This document shows positions 10,045-19,531 of a stretch of 64,000 nucleotides of DNA, piece after piece. Origin of the DNA: Rhodanobacteraceae bacterium (GTDB lineage Bacteria > Pseudomonadota > Gammaproteobacteria > Xanthomonadales > Xanthomonadaceae); assembly GCA_024233975.1 (NCBI GenBank), contig JACKOX010000003.1, positions 1 through 64,000 of the forward strand, read 5' to 3'. Every line of letters begins with the position of its first letter. The first letter of the stretch is position 1. Both the position numbers and the translations under genes were made by a program. Under the pieces are notes generated by a model that searched no databases, was not told the DNA's origin, and was given only the letters and a program-made list of their open reading frames with translations.

Positions 10045-10783
10045 GCGCAGCCTGTCGACATTCCTGGCGACGACCTTCCTCGCCCTCCTGCTGCCGCTGA
10101 CCGCGATGGCGAGCAGCGAAGGTGGCCTGGAGCCGTCCTACGCCGACATCGGCAACCGGGCCTCGCTGCAGCGTGGCGCGGCGCTGTACATGAACTACTG
10201 CGCGGGTTGTCATTCCCTGCAGTACCAGCGCTATTCGCGCATCGCCGAGGACCTGGGCCTCAGCGAGGAGCAGGTGACGGCCAACCTCATCTTCACCGGC
10301 GCCAAGGCTGGTGAGACGGTCAAGGTGGCCATGGATGCCGGCGACGCCGAGGCCTGGTTCGCCAAGACCCCGCCGGACCTGAGTCTGGAAGCGCGTTCGC
10401 GTGGCGAGGACTGGATCTTCAACTACCTGAAGTCCTTCTACATCGACGAGACGCGCCCGCTGGGCTGGAACAACAAGCTGTTCCCGGGCGCCAGCATGCC
10501 CAACGTGCTGTGGGAGCTGCAGGGCATCCAGCGTCCGGTCTACGGCGAAGCCGAGCACGGCGCGCAGCCGCACCTGGAGAGCCTGGAGCTGGCCAAGCCG
10601 GGTACGCTGGACCACGAGCAGTTCGACCGCGTCGCCCGCGATATCAGTGCTTTCCTGCTCTATGTGGGCGAGCCTGCGGCGATGCAGCGTGAGTCCAAGG
10701 GCGTCTGGGTTATCCTGTTCCTCGCGTTCTTCACGTTCGTGGCCTGGCTGCTCAAGAAGGAGTTCTGGCAGGACGTGCATTGA
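10037..10783 (+). CDS. petC: Ubiquinol-cytochrome c reductase, cytochrome c1 subunit
   Basis: Cytochrome c1, 248 aa. It has a signal peptide (MTKRSLSTFLATTFLALLLPLTAMA), the covalent heme site CAGCH at 55-59, a Met-containing axial region (GASMPNVLWEL) and a C-terminal membrane anchor (VWVILFLAFFTFVAWLLKKEF). Last gene of petABC; sspA follows 74 bp later, a gene order also found in other gammaproteobacteria. Confidence 0.98.
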   Translation: MTKRSLSTFLATTFLALLLPLTAMASSEGGLEPSYADIGNRASLQRGAALYMNYCAGCHSLQYQRYSRIAEDLGLSEEQVTANLIFTGAKAGETVKVAMDAGDAEAWFAKTPPDLSLEARSRGEDWIFNYLKSFYIDETRPLGWNNKLFPGASMPNVLWELQGIQRPVYGEAEHGAQPHLESLELAKPGTLDHEQFDRVARDISAFLLYVGEPAAMQRESKGVWVILFLAFFTFVAWLLKKEFWQDVH

Positions 10784-10857
10784 CGCAACACGGCGGGTCG
10801 CCGTTTGCCAGACCGCGACCCGGCTGATCCGCTTGACGGCAGGGGAGAACAGTTCCT

Positions 10858-11490
10858 ATGGCAACCAATCCGCGCATGCGTAATGCCCTGACCTTGTTCT
10901 CCGCACGCGACTGCGTGCTCAGCCACCGCGTCCGGCTGGTGCTGGCCGCCAAGGGCGTCAGCTACGACCTGATTCCGGTGGATCCCACGGATCCGCCGGA
11001 AGACCTGATCGACCTCAATCCCTACCACACCGTGCCGACACTGGTGGATCGTGACCTGGTCCTGTATTCGGCGTCGGTGGTGACCGAGTACATCGACGAG
11101 CGCTATCCGCATCCGCCGCTGATGCCGGTGGACCCGCTGTCGCGCGCCCGTCTGCGCCTGGCCATGCTGCGTCTGGAGCATGACTGGGTGCCACATGTGC
11201 AGGCCGTCCAGTACGGAACCCGGACGCAGGCCGACGCCGGCCGCAAGCGGCTCAAGGAGCTGCTGCTGTCGTCGCTGCCGCTGTTCAAGGCCTTCAAGTT
11301 CTTCCTGAACCCGGAAATGAGCCTGGCCGACTGCGCGCTGGCGCCGATCATCTGGCGGCTGCCGTCGCTGGGCATCAAGCTCGATCGCGACATGAAGCTG
11401 ATCGAGGACTACGGCCAGCGCATCTTCAACAACCCGGGCTTCGCGCGGAGCCTGACCGCCGAGGAACGCGCCCTGCGCGAGACCGACTGA
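10858..11490 (+). CDS. sspA: Stringent starvation protein A (GST fold, RNAP-associated)
   Basis: SspA, 210 aa: N-terminal thioredoxin-like GST domain (LTLFSARDCVLSHRVRLVLAAKGV, NPYHTVPTLVD) and an all-helical C-terminal domain. Family members bind RNA polymerase and alter transcription in stationary phase and stress, and lack normal GST activity. AGGGGAG upstream of 10858 is a good ribosome-binding site. The stop overlaps the sspB start by one base, confirming sspAB. Confidence 0.95.
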   Translation: MATNPRMRNALTLFSARDCVLSHRVRLVLAAKGVSYDLIPVDPTDPPEDLIDLNPYHTVPTLVDRDLVLYSASVVTEYIDERYPHPPLMPVDPLSRARLRLAMLRLEHDWVPHVQAVQYGTRTQADAGRKRLKELLLSSLPLFKAFKFFLNPEMSLADCALAPIIWRLPSLGIKLDRDMKLIEDYGQRIFNNPGFARSLTAEERALRETD

Positions 11491-11915
11491 TGTCCGATAC
11501 ACCGGTGCCGATGACCTCGAACCGCCCGTACCTGATTCGGGCGATGTACGAGTGGATCAGCGACAACGCGATGACGCCCTACCTGCTGGTCGATGCCGCG
11601 GCCGATGGTGTCCACGTGCCGCCGCAGGCGGTCAAGGACGGCCGCGTGGTGCTGAACATCGCCCAGCGGGCGGTTGCCCGGCTGGAGCTGGGAAATGACT
11701 GGATCCGCTTCCAGGCGCGCTTTTCCGGTCAGGTCTTCCCGGTGGAAGTGCCGATTTCCGCGGTGGCGGCCATCTACGCCCAGGAAAGCGGGCAGGGCAT
11801 GATGCTGCCAGCCGAGGACGACGATGCCGCCGTGGCGCCCGGTGAGGACAACGACAACGGTGACGACGACAACGGCGGCAGCAAGCGCCCACCGCATCTG
11901 CGCGTCGTCAAGTAG
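11490..11915 (+). CDS. sspB: Stringent starvation protein B, ClpXP adaptor
   Basis: SspB, 141 aa. The N-terminal SsrA-tag binding domain (RPYLIRAMYEWISDNAMTPYLLVDA) is followed by a flexible acidic linker (EDDDAAVAPGEDNDNG) and a C-terminal ClpX-binding tail RPPHLRVVK. It delivers ssrA-tagged peptides and RseA-type substrates to ClpXP. An anchored DegS/AlgW-type protease, which starts that cascade, is encoded nearby. Confidence 0.96.
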   Translation: MSDTPVPMTSNRPYLIRAMYEWISDNAMTPYLLVDAAADGVHVPPQAVKDGRVVLNIAQRAVARLELGNDWIRFQARFSGQVFPVEVPISAVAAIYAQESGQGMMLPAEDDDAAVAPGEDNDNGDDDNGGSKRPPHLRVVK

Positions 11916-11974
11916 CCGGCATCTGGCGCGGTTTCGCTGGTCGCGAAGAGCTCACCCTCGCACCTTCCAAGGCT

Positions 11975-12289
11975 TCAGAAATCTTCCCGTGGCTCGGGGC
12001 TTTGCAGCCACTGCAGCTCCGTGCCGAGCATCGCCAGCGCCGCGCGACGGCGGTCGCTGCCACGCTGCGAATAGTCGTACCGGTAGCGACGGCTGATCCG
12101 CAGCCGCCCGTCGGCGTTGCGCGCAAGGCCGATGCGATCGAGGCTGACGGTCTGGTCCAGCAGCTGCACGCCGCTGCGCTGGCAGGCCTGTGCCGCCAGT
12201 TGGCGCGCGCGTTCATGGGCGTCCCGCGCGCTGCTCCACAGCGCCGCACCGAGGGCAAACAGCAGCAGAATGATCAGGGTTCCGGTCAT
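11975..12289 (-). CDS. DUF3301 family membrane-anchored protein
   Basis: Small protein of 104 aa with an N-terminal transmembrane helix (MTGTLIILLLFALGAALWSS) and a basic domain typical of DUF3301 (AAQACQRSGVQLLDQTVSL, RRYRYDYSQRGSDRRRA). The start at 12289 removes an upstream extension of non-protein-like composition. Function unknown. Its stop lies close to the sspB stop (convergent). Confidence 0.85.
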   Translation of the reverse strand: MTGTLIILLLFALGAALWSSARDAHERARQLAAQACQRSGVQLLDQTVSLDRIGLARNADGRLRISRRYRYDYSQRGSDRRRAALAMLGTELQWLQSPEPREDF

Positions 12290-12441
12290 CGGCGAAGTGT
12301 CCTTCGAAGCGCCATCCCGGCACAAGCGCACCGCGGGTTTTGCCGCATCGCGGCCGGCAGCATATGATCGGGCCAGAGCGACGCCCCGGGGAGGGCGTTC
12401 ATCACGCCTTGCAGGCATCAACGAAAAGGGAATGCGGAAAC

Positions 12442-13230
12442 ATGAAGCTGCTTTTTCCGAATGGGGAACATTCACAGGTTCTGTTGAGTGATGGCGTCAG
12501 CCGCGTGGGTAGCGATGCGGCCTGCCAGGTCAAACTGGCATTCGACGGTATCGAGAGCGCGCACGCGGAGTTCAACCTCGCCAATGGCGCGCTGAAGCTG
12601 CGCCCGCTGGGTTCGGGGCAGACCAGCGTCAACGGTACGCCGATCATGGCGGAGACCGTGGTGAATCCCGGTGACCGGCTGGCCTTCGGCGACGTCCAGG
12701 CGCGCGTGGTGGCCGTCGAGCGTGCCTCCTCGGCGCCGAAACCGGCCAAGGTGGATGTCGACGACACCGGCGCGACCAAGCTGCGCATGGCGCTGCCCAA
12801 GCTGATCCTGCGTGGTGTTTCCGGCGCAGCCTTCGGCAAGACCTTCCCGGTCGGCAAGGAAATGATCATCGGACGCCAGCACGACTGCGACATCCCGATT
12901 CCGGCCGAGGAAGTCTCGCGCCACCACGTTCGCATCAAGCCGGGCGCGGAAGGCCTGCTGATCGAGGATCTGGGCTCCGCCAATGGCACCTACATCAACG
13001 GCAAGCGCGTACAGCAGGGCCTTCTGAAGCCCGGTGACGAGCTTCGCCTGGACAGCATCCGCTTCATGCTGATTGCGCCGGGCATGGAAATCCCGCGCGG
13101 CAGCGACAAGCCGGCATCGACGCCGGCACCAGCAGCGGCCAGTGGTGGCAGCAAGCTACCGATGATCATCGGCGTGCTGGTTGTCCTGGCGGTGATCGCG
13201 GGAGCTGTCTGGTATTTCGCGCTGCGCTGA
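12442..13230 (+). CDS. Double FHA-domain protein with C-terminal membrane anchor
   Basis: Protein of 262 aa. The first FHA-like domain (1-90) is degenerate (SRVGSDAACQVKLAFDGIESAHAEF); the second, at about 112-195, is canonical (IIGRQHDCDIPIPAEEVSRHHVRI, GSANGTYING). A Pro/Ala linker leads to a C-terminal transmembrane helix (LPMIIGVLVVLAVIAGAVWYF). FHA domains bind phosphothreonine, so it is a reader of Ser/Thr kinase signalling; the partner kinase is unknown, though one lies at 57.2-59.7 kb. The start at 12442 is chosen because the domain begins there. Confidence 0.9.
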   Translation: MKLLFPNGEHSQVLLSDGVSRVGSDAACQVKLAFDGIESAHAEFNLANGALKLRPLGSGQTSVNGTPIMAETVVNPGDRLAFGDVQARVVAVERASSAPKPAKVDVDDTGATKLRMALPKLILRGVSGAAFGKTFPVGKEMIIGRQHDCDIPIPAEEVSRHHVRIKPGAEGLLIEDLGSANGTYINGKRVQQGLLKPGDELRLDSIRFMLIAPGMEIPRGSDKPASTPAPAAASGGSKLPMIIGVLVVLAVIAGAVWYFALR

Positions 13231-13247
13231 GCAGCGCCTGCCGACCT

Positions 13248-13275
13248 TGAACGGCCAGTCCCGGCTGGCCGTTCA
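13248..13275. terminator. Bidirectional terminator-like hairpin between convergent genes
   Basis: TGAACGGCCAG and CTGGCCGTTCA form a perfect 11-bp stem with a 6-nt loop between the FHA gene and nadC; one arm overlaps the nadC stop codon. T-runs are weak. Confidence 0.5.
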
Positions 13276-14145
13276 GCCCGTCGCCACGACGCGCATGGAA
13301 AGGTCCACCGCGCGGATGTGCTTGGTGATGGCGCCGATGGAAATGTAGTCCACGCCGGTCTCCGCGATGGCGCGCAGGCCATCACGTTCGATGCCGCCCG
13401 AGGCTTCCAGCTTCGCGCGGCCGGCGTTGAGGCGCACGGCCTCGCGCAGCGCGTCCAGGTCGAACTCATCCAGCAGCACGTGCGCGACACTGGCGGCCAG
13501 CGCCTGCTGCAGTTCGTCCAGCGTTTCCACTTCGCAGATCAGCGGTGCATCGGGATGCAGCTGTCGGGCACGCTGCACCGCGGCGCCGATGCTGGCGGCC
13601 GCGGCGATGTGGTTTTCCTTCAGCATGATGGCGTCGTAGAGGCCCATGCGGTGGTTTTGCCCGCCGCCGGCGCGCACGGCGTATTTCTGCGCCTCACGCA
13701 GGCCGGGCAGGGTCTTGCGGGTGTCGAGGATTACGGCGCCGGTGCCTTCGATCTGCGCCACATGGGCGGCGGTGGTCGTGGCGGTGGCGGACAGCGTCTG
13801 CAGGAAGTTCAGTGCGCAGCGTTCAGCACTGACCAGCGAGCGGGCCCGCCCACGAAGTCGGCACAGCACCTGATCGGGCGTGACTGCCTGTCCTTCGTCG
13901 ACTTCCCAGCTGATGCTGACGCCGGCATCAATCTGCCCGAAGCAGGCATCGAACCACGGACGACCGGCGATGACGGCAGCTTCACGCGAGATGACGCGTG
14001 CCTCGACCAGCGCATCGGCTGGCAGCAAGTCGGCGCTGAGGTCACCGCTGCCGATGTCCTCCGCCAGTGCGGCGTTGACACAGTCGAGGATGCTTTCGCG
14101 GGGTGGTGGTGCGAGGTCGCTGCGACCTTCGCGGCGCTCAGTCAC
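13273..14145 (-). CDS. nadC: Nicotinate-nucleotide pyrophosphorylase (carboxylating)
   Basis: Quinolinate phosphoribosyltransferase, 290 aa, making nicotinate mononucleotide in de novo NAD synthesis. The core motif TRKTLPGLREAQKYAVRAGGGQNHRMGLYDAIMLKENH is complete, split here by naming TRKTLPGLR and HRMGLYDAIMLKENH as key parts. The GTG at 14145 overlaps the DUF1631 stop by 8 nt and gives the usual length; upstream Met codons would lengthen it into the neighbour. Confidence 0.95.
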   Translation of the reverse strand: MTERREGRSDLAPPPRESILDCVNAALAEDIGSGDLSADLLPADALVEARVISREAAVIAGRPWFDACFGQIDAGVSISWEVDEGQAVTPDQVLCRLRGRARSLVSAERCALNFLQTLSATATTTAAHVAQIEGTGAVILDTRKTLPGLREAQKYAVRAGGGQNHRMGLYDAIMLKENHIAAAASIGAAVQRARQLHPDAPLICEVETLDELQQALAASVAHVLLDEFDLDALREAVRLNAGRAKLEASGGIERDGLRAIAETGVDYISIGAITKHIRAVDLSMRVVATG

Positions 14146-16351
14146 CGCTGACCCGGGCGTCGTCGCCTTCGCCGTCGCTCGCATCGGACGCGTCATCGGC
14201 AATGGCTTCTGCCGCTGGTGCGCCACCCTGCAGCTCCTCAACCACGGCATTCAGCGCGCGGCGCAGCAGGCTGGCGGCTTCGAGCACCTTGGCCAGCCCT
14301 TTCTCGAGATCCTCGACGAGGTCGATCGGGCGACGCTCGCCGACCTTGAGGCCGGTGCGGTTGACGAACAGGCAGCGGCCGCTGATCGGGCTGATCCAGG
14401 ACAGCTTGGCGCGCTCGACTTCGCCGTCCTCGCCGGTGAACTCCACCCAGGTTCCAGGACGAAGGTCGCGGATGCGTTCGAGCGTGGCCGGGTCGATGTC
14501 ATCCGGCAGTGGCTGGTCCTCGAGGTCGAGGTCAGCGCCGGGGCCGAAGTCGGTGTCCTCGCTGGCCTCGTCGCCGCGCTGCAGGTATTCGGGTGGATCG
14601 ATCTCGCCAAGACGCCAGGCCAGAAGCCCGTTTAGCTCGGTGAGCATGTCCTCGATTTCGCTGTCGTGATAGGCGACGGTGGTCAGGCCCTGGCGCAGTT
14701 GCGTCTCCAGCATGCCCTTGCGACTGCGCAGGCGGTGCGCGTCGTCCGGGCTGCTGCTCGCCTGGGTGCACCAGATCAGTTCGTCGGCAAAGCCCAGCGC
14801 ATCGGTGTAGGCCTCCGACTGCTCGCCCTGGCGCAGCCACAGCAGCACCAGATAGTTGGCCCAGGGGCGGTTGAGCACCTGGCGGACCCAGGGCAGCGGC
14901 TTGGTTGCCTGCAGGCGTACCTGCAAGGCTTGCCGGACCTTGCGCCGCGCCAGTTGCAGGCGCTCGCGGCCCATGGCGGCCTCGACGGCGCGCTGCTCCG
15001 ACAGTTCCGCGCGACGCCGCGTGGCATCGACAAAGCCGCGGAATTCGCGCAGGCCGCGCTCGAAGATGCCACTGTCGCCTTCGTACTTGCCGACGACGGT
15101 GTCCACCACGCTGCGGATGCGCGACAGCATGCGTCCGCCGGGATCGGCGTTCGCGCTCCAGCCCTGCGCGGCCTGGCCCAGCTCGTCCAGAAGCAGGCGC
15201 GCCGGATGCTGCTCGTCGCTGAGCATGCCCGGCTCGCTGAGCGCGGTCTGCAGCATGGGCAGGTGCATGCGCGCCAGCGTCGGCTGCAGCGGTTCGGGCA
15301 GGTTGTCGTCCTTTTCGACGTGCTGGAACAGCAGGCCCAGCAGGTCGATGGTGTGTTCGTCCTGGCTGCTGAGGCGCGCCTCGGCGGCACCCAGACGCTC
15401 GCTTTCGCGCAGAATCTGTTGCTTCAGCGTGCCAGCCTTTGGCGCATGGTCGGGATGGTTGGCGACCTGACGCTGCACGCGGGTCAGCGCGCCGAGCAGC
15501 GTGGCCGCGGACAGGCCTTCGCCTTGGGATTGGGTGCTCTTCGACGTGCCCTGAAGTTCGGCGCGACGCCGCGTGATCAGTTCCAGTGCACGGCCAACCA
15601 GCGCGGTGGTCTCCGCCGCCAGTTCGGCGTCATCGTGACGCTGCTCGGGTGCGGCGGAGGCCATGGATTCTTCCGGACGCGACTTGCGGCGCTCGGACAA
15701 TGGCGAGCTTGCGCTCAGCGTGGGCAGCACGCCGGCGTCGGCCAGCTGGATGTTGATCTCGGAATACAGCGTGCCCAGCGTGCCCAGTACGTGCCGGTCG
15801 AAGAGCTTGTACAGCACCAGGCGGGCTTCGGTGTCGAGGTCCAGCGGCTCGCAGGCGTTGGCGAACGCCTTGCTGATGCGCGCCGGGCCCACCGGAAGAT
15901 TGGCTTCGGAAAGCTGCACGTCGCCGAGCAGGAAGCCGAAACGCTGCGTCAGTGCATGCAACGCTCTTGCGTTGCTGCTTTCGGCGCGCTCGATCATGCC
16001 GCTGACCGCGACCGTCTCTTCCAGTTCTTCCTCGGGGACGAGGCTCAGCGCATCGGCGCCGGTCGGGCGGGGTGCATCGCGGGTTTCCTGCAGCCGGTCG
16101 ATCAGCCGCGCGAGGGTGGCGCGCTCCAGATGGCCGCGCTGCCGGCGACATTCGCGCATGCCGTTGAAGAAGGCCTGCTGGCGCATGCCGTCGGTACAGT
16201 GCTCCGCCATCTCGAACAGGCTGTCGTCAGCCGCATCGAACAGCGCTTTCAGGGCCGGCGTCAGGCGCGCGCGCAGCAGCTCGCCAAGCGACGTCAACAG
16301 GCGTTGGACGGCTTCACGGGTCATTGGCGGTGGCGTCTGGAACTGTGGCAC
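14138..16351 (-). CDS. DUF1631 family protein
   Basis: Large cytosolic helical protein of 737 aa of the DUF1631 family, found in Pseudomonas and Xanthomonas relatives. The last 120 residues include a small beta-rich PilZ-like segment (PGTWVEFTGEDGEVERAKLSWISP, GRCLFVNRTG), suggesting cyclic-di-GMP-linked regulation; this is inference. The start is uncertain: GTG at 16351 or ATG at 16324. Translationally coupled to nadC by overlap. Confidence 0.85.
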   Translation of the reverse strand: MPQFQTPPPMTREAVQRLLTSLGELLRARLTPALKALFDAADDSLFEMAEHCTDGMRQQAFFNGMRECRRQRGHLERATLARLIDRLQETRDAPRPTGADALSLVPEEELEETVAVSGMIERAESSNARALHALTQRFGFLLGDVQLSEANLPVGPARISKAFANACEPLDLDTEARLVLYKLFDRHVLGTLGTLYSEINIQLADAGVLPTLSASSPLSERRKSRPEESMASAAPEQRHDDAELAAETTALVGRALELITRRRAELQGTSKSTQSQGEGLSAATLLGALTRVQRQVANHPDHAPKAGTLKQQILRESERLGAAEARLSSQDEHTIDLLGLLFQHVEKDDNLPEPLQPTLARMHLPMLQTALSEPGMLSDEQHPARLLLDELGQAAQGWSANADPGGRMLSRIRSVVDTVVGKYEGDSGIFERGLREFRGFVDATRRRAELSEQRAVEAAMGRERLQLARRKVRQALQVRLQATKPLPWVRQVLNRPWANYLVLLWLRQGEQSEAYTDALGFADELIWCTQASSSPDDAHRLRSRKGMLETQLRQGLTTVAYHDSEIEDMLTELNGLLAWRLGEIDPPEYLQRGDEASEDTDFGPGADLDLEDQPLPDDIDPATLERIRDLRPGTWVEFTGEDGEVERAKLSWISPISGRCLFVNRTGLKVGERRPIDLVEDLEKGLAKVLEAASLLRRALNAVVEELQGGAPAAEAIADDASDASDGEGDDARVSGD

Positions 16352-16470
16352 GCGGTGGAGTCGCTCTCACGCAGTTGTCCACCGTTGACTGTAGGCGCTT
16401 GCCCCGGCCGGATATGTGACCGGGATCGCGGGATCGGGGTCGAAAAGTGCGAGCGGCGCATTGGCGGGTC

Positions 16471-16743
16471 TCAACGGGCCAGGCTGTCGATGCTTCGGAC
16501 GTCGAGGGCTTCCTCGGCCAGCAGCACCGGGATGCCATCGTCGATGCGGTACACCGTCTTGCCGTCCCGGGTGATCAGGCCGTCCTGGATCACGTCGCGC
16601 GTGGTCTCGCCGGCGCCGGTTGGCAGGCCATCCTTCGAGATCGCTGCGTTGATGCGCTCGCGCTGCGTGGATTGCAGGGGTAGCAGGGGCTGCTTGCTGC
16701 TCGGGCAGCAGAGGATGTCCAGCAATCGCTTGTCGAGGGCCAT
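16471..16743 (-). CDS. Trm112-like small protein
   Basis: Protein of 90 aa of the Trm112/YcaR family (MALDKRLLDILCCPSSKQPLLPL ... VYRIDDGIPVLLAEEAL). The usual CxxC zinc pair is reduced to CCPSSK, as in several relatives, so zinc binding is doubtful. The start at 16743 is the conserved one. Function in bacteria is unclear; eukaryotic and archaeal Trm112 activates methyltransferases. Confidence 0.85.
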   Translation of the reverse strand: MALDKRLLDILCCPSSKQPLLPLQSTQRERINAAISKDGLPTGAGETTRDVIQDGLITRDGKTVYRIDDGIPVLLAEEALDVRSIDSLAR

Positions 16744-16914
16744 GAAGTGCTTTGCCGCTGAGGGCAGTTCCTTGTCAGCGCTGATTCTCTCAGGAATGCC
16801 CGCTGCTTCCAACATTCCGGCCCCGATGCACGGGCGCCGCCTGCATTTGGATGAGCCGTCCTGCGGACGCGGCAGTCGGCAGCCTTTACAATGTCGTTTT
16901 GACGGGAGCCAGCA

Positions 16915-17457
16915 ATGAGCTCAGGCAGCAGCGGATCGCCGTCGGCGGCGACCGCCTCCAGCAAGGCCCTGGTCGGCGTGGTCATGGGGTCGCGATCCGA
17001 TTGGGACACCATGCGGCATGCCGCCGAGATGCTGGAAAGCCTCGGCATCGTGCACGAGGTCGAGGTGGTGTCCGCGCATCGCACGCCGGACAAGCTGTTC
17101 CGCTATGCCGAGACGGCAGCCGCCCGTGGCCTGCGCGCGATCATCGCCGGTGCCGGCGGCGCGGCTCACCTGCCCGGCATGCTGGCGGCCAAGACTGCCG
17201 TACCGGTGCTCGGCGTGCCGGTACAGTCGAAGGCGCTCAATGGACTGGATTCGCTGCTGTCCATCGTGCAGATGCCGGCCGGCATTCCGGTGGCGACCTT
17301 CGCCATCGGCAAGGCCGGCGCCAGCAACGCGGCGCTGTTCGCCGCGGCATTGCTTGCTGTCGACCATGCGGATATTGCGGCGAAGCTGGACGGCTTCCGC
17401 ACCGCGCAAACCGACAAGGTACTGGCCGACCCCGACCCGCGCATCGAGTTGAACTGA
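16915..17457 (+). CDS. purE: N5-carboxyaminoimidazole ribonucleotide mutase
   Basis: Class I PurE, 180 aa, converting N5-CAIR to CAIR in purine synthesis. Active-site segments GVVMGSRSDWDTM and SAHRTPDKL are present, as is GAGGAAHLPGM. About 15 N-terminal Ser/Ala/Gly residues precede the core; a GGGAG ribosome-binding site supports the start. Nine nt before purK, so purEK is an operon. Confidence 0.97.
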   Translation: MSSGSSGSPSAATASSKALVGVVMGSRSDWDTMRHAAEMLESLGIVHEVEVVSAHRTPDKLFRYAETAAARGLRAIIAGAGGAAHLPGMLAAKTAVPVLGVPVQSKALNGLDSLLSIVQMPAGIPVATFAIGKAGASNAALFAAALLAVDHADIAAKLDGFRTAQTDKVLADPDPRIELN

Positions 17458-17466
17458 GCAACTGAC

Positions 17467-18618
17467 ATGAGCACCACGATCGGCATCCTCGGTGGCGGCC
17501 AGCTGGCCCGCATGCTCGCGCTGGCTGGTGCGCCGCTGGGTCTGCGCTATCGCGTGATGGACAGCAGCACCGACGCCTGCGCCGGGCAGTTCGTGCCCAT
17601 GCAGGTGGGCGACTACCGTGATGAGGCGGCGCTGGCGGCCTTCGCCGATGCGGTCGATGTAGCCACTTTTGATTTCGAGAACGTCCCGGCGGAGAGTGCG
17701 GAATGGCTGGCGCAACGCGTTCCGGTATTCCCCAATCCGCGTGCGCTGGCGCTGACCCAGGATCGCCTCGCCGAGAAGTCGTTGTTCGTCGAGCTGGGCA
17801 TACCCGTACCGCCTTTCGTGGACGTGGACAGTCGCGATGCGTTGCAGGCCGCCGTTGACCGGATTGGCGCTCCCGCGATCCTCAAGACGCGGCGTCTGGG
17901 CTACGACGGCAAAGGCCAGTTCCGCCTGCGCAGCAACGATGATGTCGATGCCGCGTGGGAGGCGCTGGGTGCGCAGGCGTCAACTGTCGGACTGATCCTC
18001 GAAGGTTTCGTGCGCTTCGAGCGCGAGCTGTCGGTGGTCGCCGTGCGTGGCCGCGACGGCGAGTTCAGGCACTGGCCGCTGACCGAGAACTGGCACGTCG
18101 ATGGCGTGCTGTCGGCCAGCCTGGCCCCCGCGCATGTCGACGACGCACTGACGGCGAAGGCGGTGGCGCATGCACGCGCCATTGCCGAGTCGCTGGACTA
18201 CGTCGGCGTGTTCGCGCTGGAACTGTTCTGTCGCAACGGTGAACTGCTGGCCAACGAGATGGCGCCGCGCGTGCACAACTCCGGGCACTGGAGCATCGAG
18301 GGCGCGGAAACCTCGCAGTTCGAGAACCACCTGCGCGCCGTGCTCGGCCTGCCGCTGGGCAGCACGCGCATGGTTGGCCAGGCCTGCATGCTGAACTGGA
18401 TCGGTGAGCTGCCCGAGGCTGCACCGATCCTGCGCGAAGCCGGCGGCCACTGGCACGACTACGGCAAGTCATCACGGCCCGGGCGCAAGGTTGGTCATGC
18501 CACGCTGCGCGCGGACAGCACCGCTGAACTCGCGGAAAGCCTGCATTGTGTCGGCGAGGCATTGAGTCGCGAAGCGCAGGTAGCCCCTGTGATCCAGGTG
18601 CTCAAGGGCAGCAGCTGA
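17467..18618 (+). CDS. purK: N5-carboxyaminoimidazole ribonucleotide synthase
   Basis: ATP-grasp enzyme of 383 aa carboxylating AIR at N5 with ATP and bicarbonate. Recognisable features: N-terminal GILGGGQLARMLA, DFENVP, ATP-grasp lysine region ILKTRRLGYDGKGQ, and ELFCRNGELLANEMAPRVHNSGHW. Full length; second gene of purEK. Confidence 0.97.
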   Translation: MSTTIGILGGGQLARMLALAGAPLGLRYRVMDSSTDACAGQFVPMQVGDYRDEAALAAFADAVDVATFDFENVPAESAEWLAQRVPVFPNPRALALTQDRLAEKSLFVELGIPVPPFVDVDSRDALQAAVDRIGAPAILKTRRLGYDGKGQFRLRSNDDVDAAWEALGAQASTVGLILEGFVRFERELSVVAVRGRDGEFRHWPLTENWHVDGVLSASLAPAHVDDALTAKAVAHARAIAESLDYVGVFALELFCRNGELLANEMAPRVHNSGHWSIEGAETSQFENHLRAVLGLPLGSTRMVGQACMLNWIGELPEAAPILREAGGHWHDYGKSSRPGRKVGHATLRADSTAELAESLHCVGEALSREAQVAPVIQVLKGSS

Positions 18619-18669
18619 GCGTCAACGACGAGGATTCATCAGTTGTCTGCAATGAAAGGACGGACGTTC

Positions 18670-19449
18670 CTACTGCGCCTGTCGCTTGAGCAGTTGCTGC
18701 AGTTCATGGGCCTTCCCGTCCAGCAGTTGGGCAAGGTAGAGGTGTAGTGCCGCGTATTCCCGGCTTGCCGCAATGGATGCAGCCAGCGCCGGATCGTCGC
18801 CAACCTTGCGGACCAGGAGGTCTTCGTCTACCGGGCCTTCTGGCGACAGTCCGCGTGCGATGCCCAGCTCGATGAAGTGGTTGCGCATCGGGAGGATGGT
18901 TCGCGTCTGTGTGCGGTCGAGCGCATTCACCAGATAGTAGTATTCGCGCAGCTTTCCCAGCACTTCGCGATCATCGAGCAGGTCGATCTTGCCTGAGCTG
19001 ACCAGCGCGTCGAAGGCGCTGCGGTTGGTGTCGTAGACATAGAAGCCAACCACCAGCGGCCAAAGGCGATGTCGTTGGAATTCCGTGAGCGGCGCCTGCT
19101 CGGGAATGGCGAAGCGCTCGATGCCATTGAAAATGTCGTCGGCACTTGAATCGGAGATGGCGAATTCTGCCGCAAGCTCCGGGTGACCTGCCTCGCGGAG
19201 GATGTGCGTCGAGGCAGCGATGCGGGTGAGGGCAGAGACCCGCGTGCGCGAAAGCTCTTCGATGTCGGCGCGGATGTCATCCGCGATGTCGTCCATGTAG
19301 CGCGCTGCTGACCGTCGGTCTGCCGCCGCCTCGTTCCAGTTGGCGGCCTGGATGCCGAGAAAGACGCCGAGCACCAGCAGCACGAACTCGATGGTGATCG
19401 CGGTCCAGTTCTGCTCGCGAAGGTGTCGAACGAGACGGCGCGTGATCAT
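18670..19449 (-). CDS. DUF6090-type membrane protein
   Basis: Protein of 259 aa with a short basic N-terminus and one transmembrane helix (TAITIEFVLLVLGVFLGIQAANWNE), the hallmark of the DUF6090 family, then a soluble helical domain. Function unknown. It sits alone between purK (convergent) and sodB. Confidence 0.8.
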   Translation of the reverse strand: MITRRLVRHLREQNWTAITIEFVLLVLGVFLGIQAANWNEAAADRRSAARYMDDIADDIRADIEELSRTRVSALTRIAASTHILREAGHPELAAEFAISDSSADDIFNGIERFAIPEQAPLTEFQRHRLWPLVVGFYVYDTNRSAFDALVSSGKIDLLDDREVLGKLREYYYLVNALDRTQTRTILPMRNHFIELGIARGLSPEGPVDEDLLVRKVGDDPALAASIAASREYAALHLYLAQLLDGKAHELQQLLKRQAQ

Positions 19450-19531
19450 CGCGTTCCCAGCTCCCTCTTGTACGGCGCAACGTTGCCTATGGGAGGGCTA
19501 GAACAATCCTCCGGTGCGTGCATCAGCAACG

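Noticed and set aside
14666..16918. 750-codon open frame antisense to DUF1631 gene
   Set aside because: Gln/Arg/Ala-rich shadow of a GC-rich gene, no motif, crosses into the Trm112-like gene.
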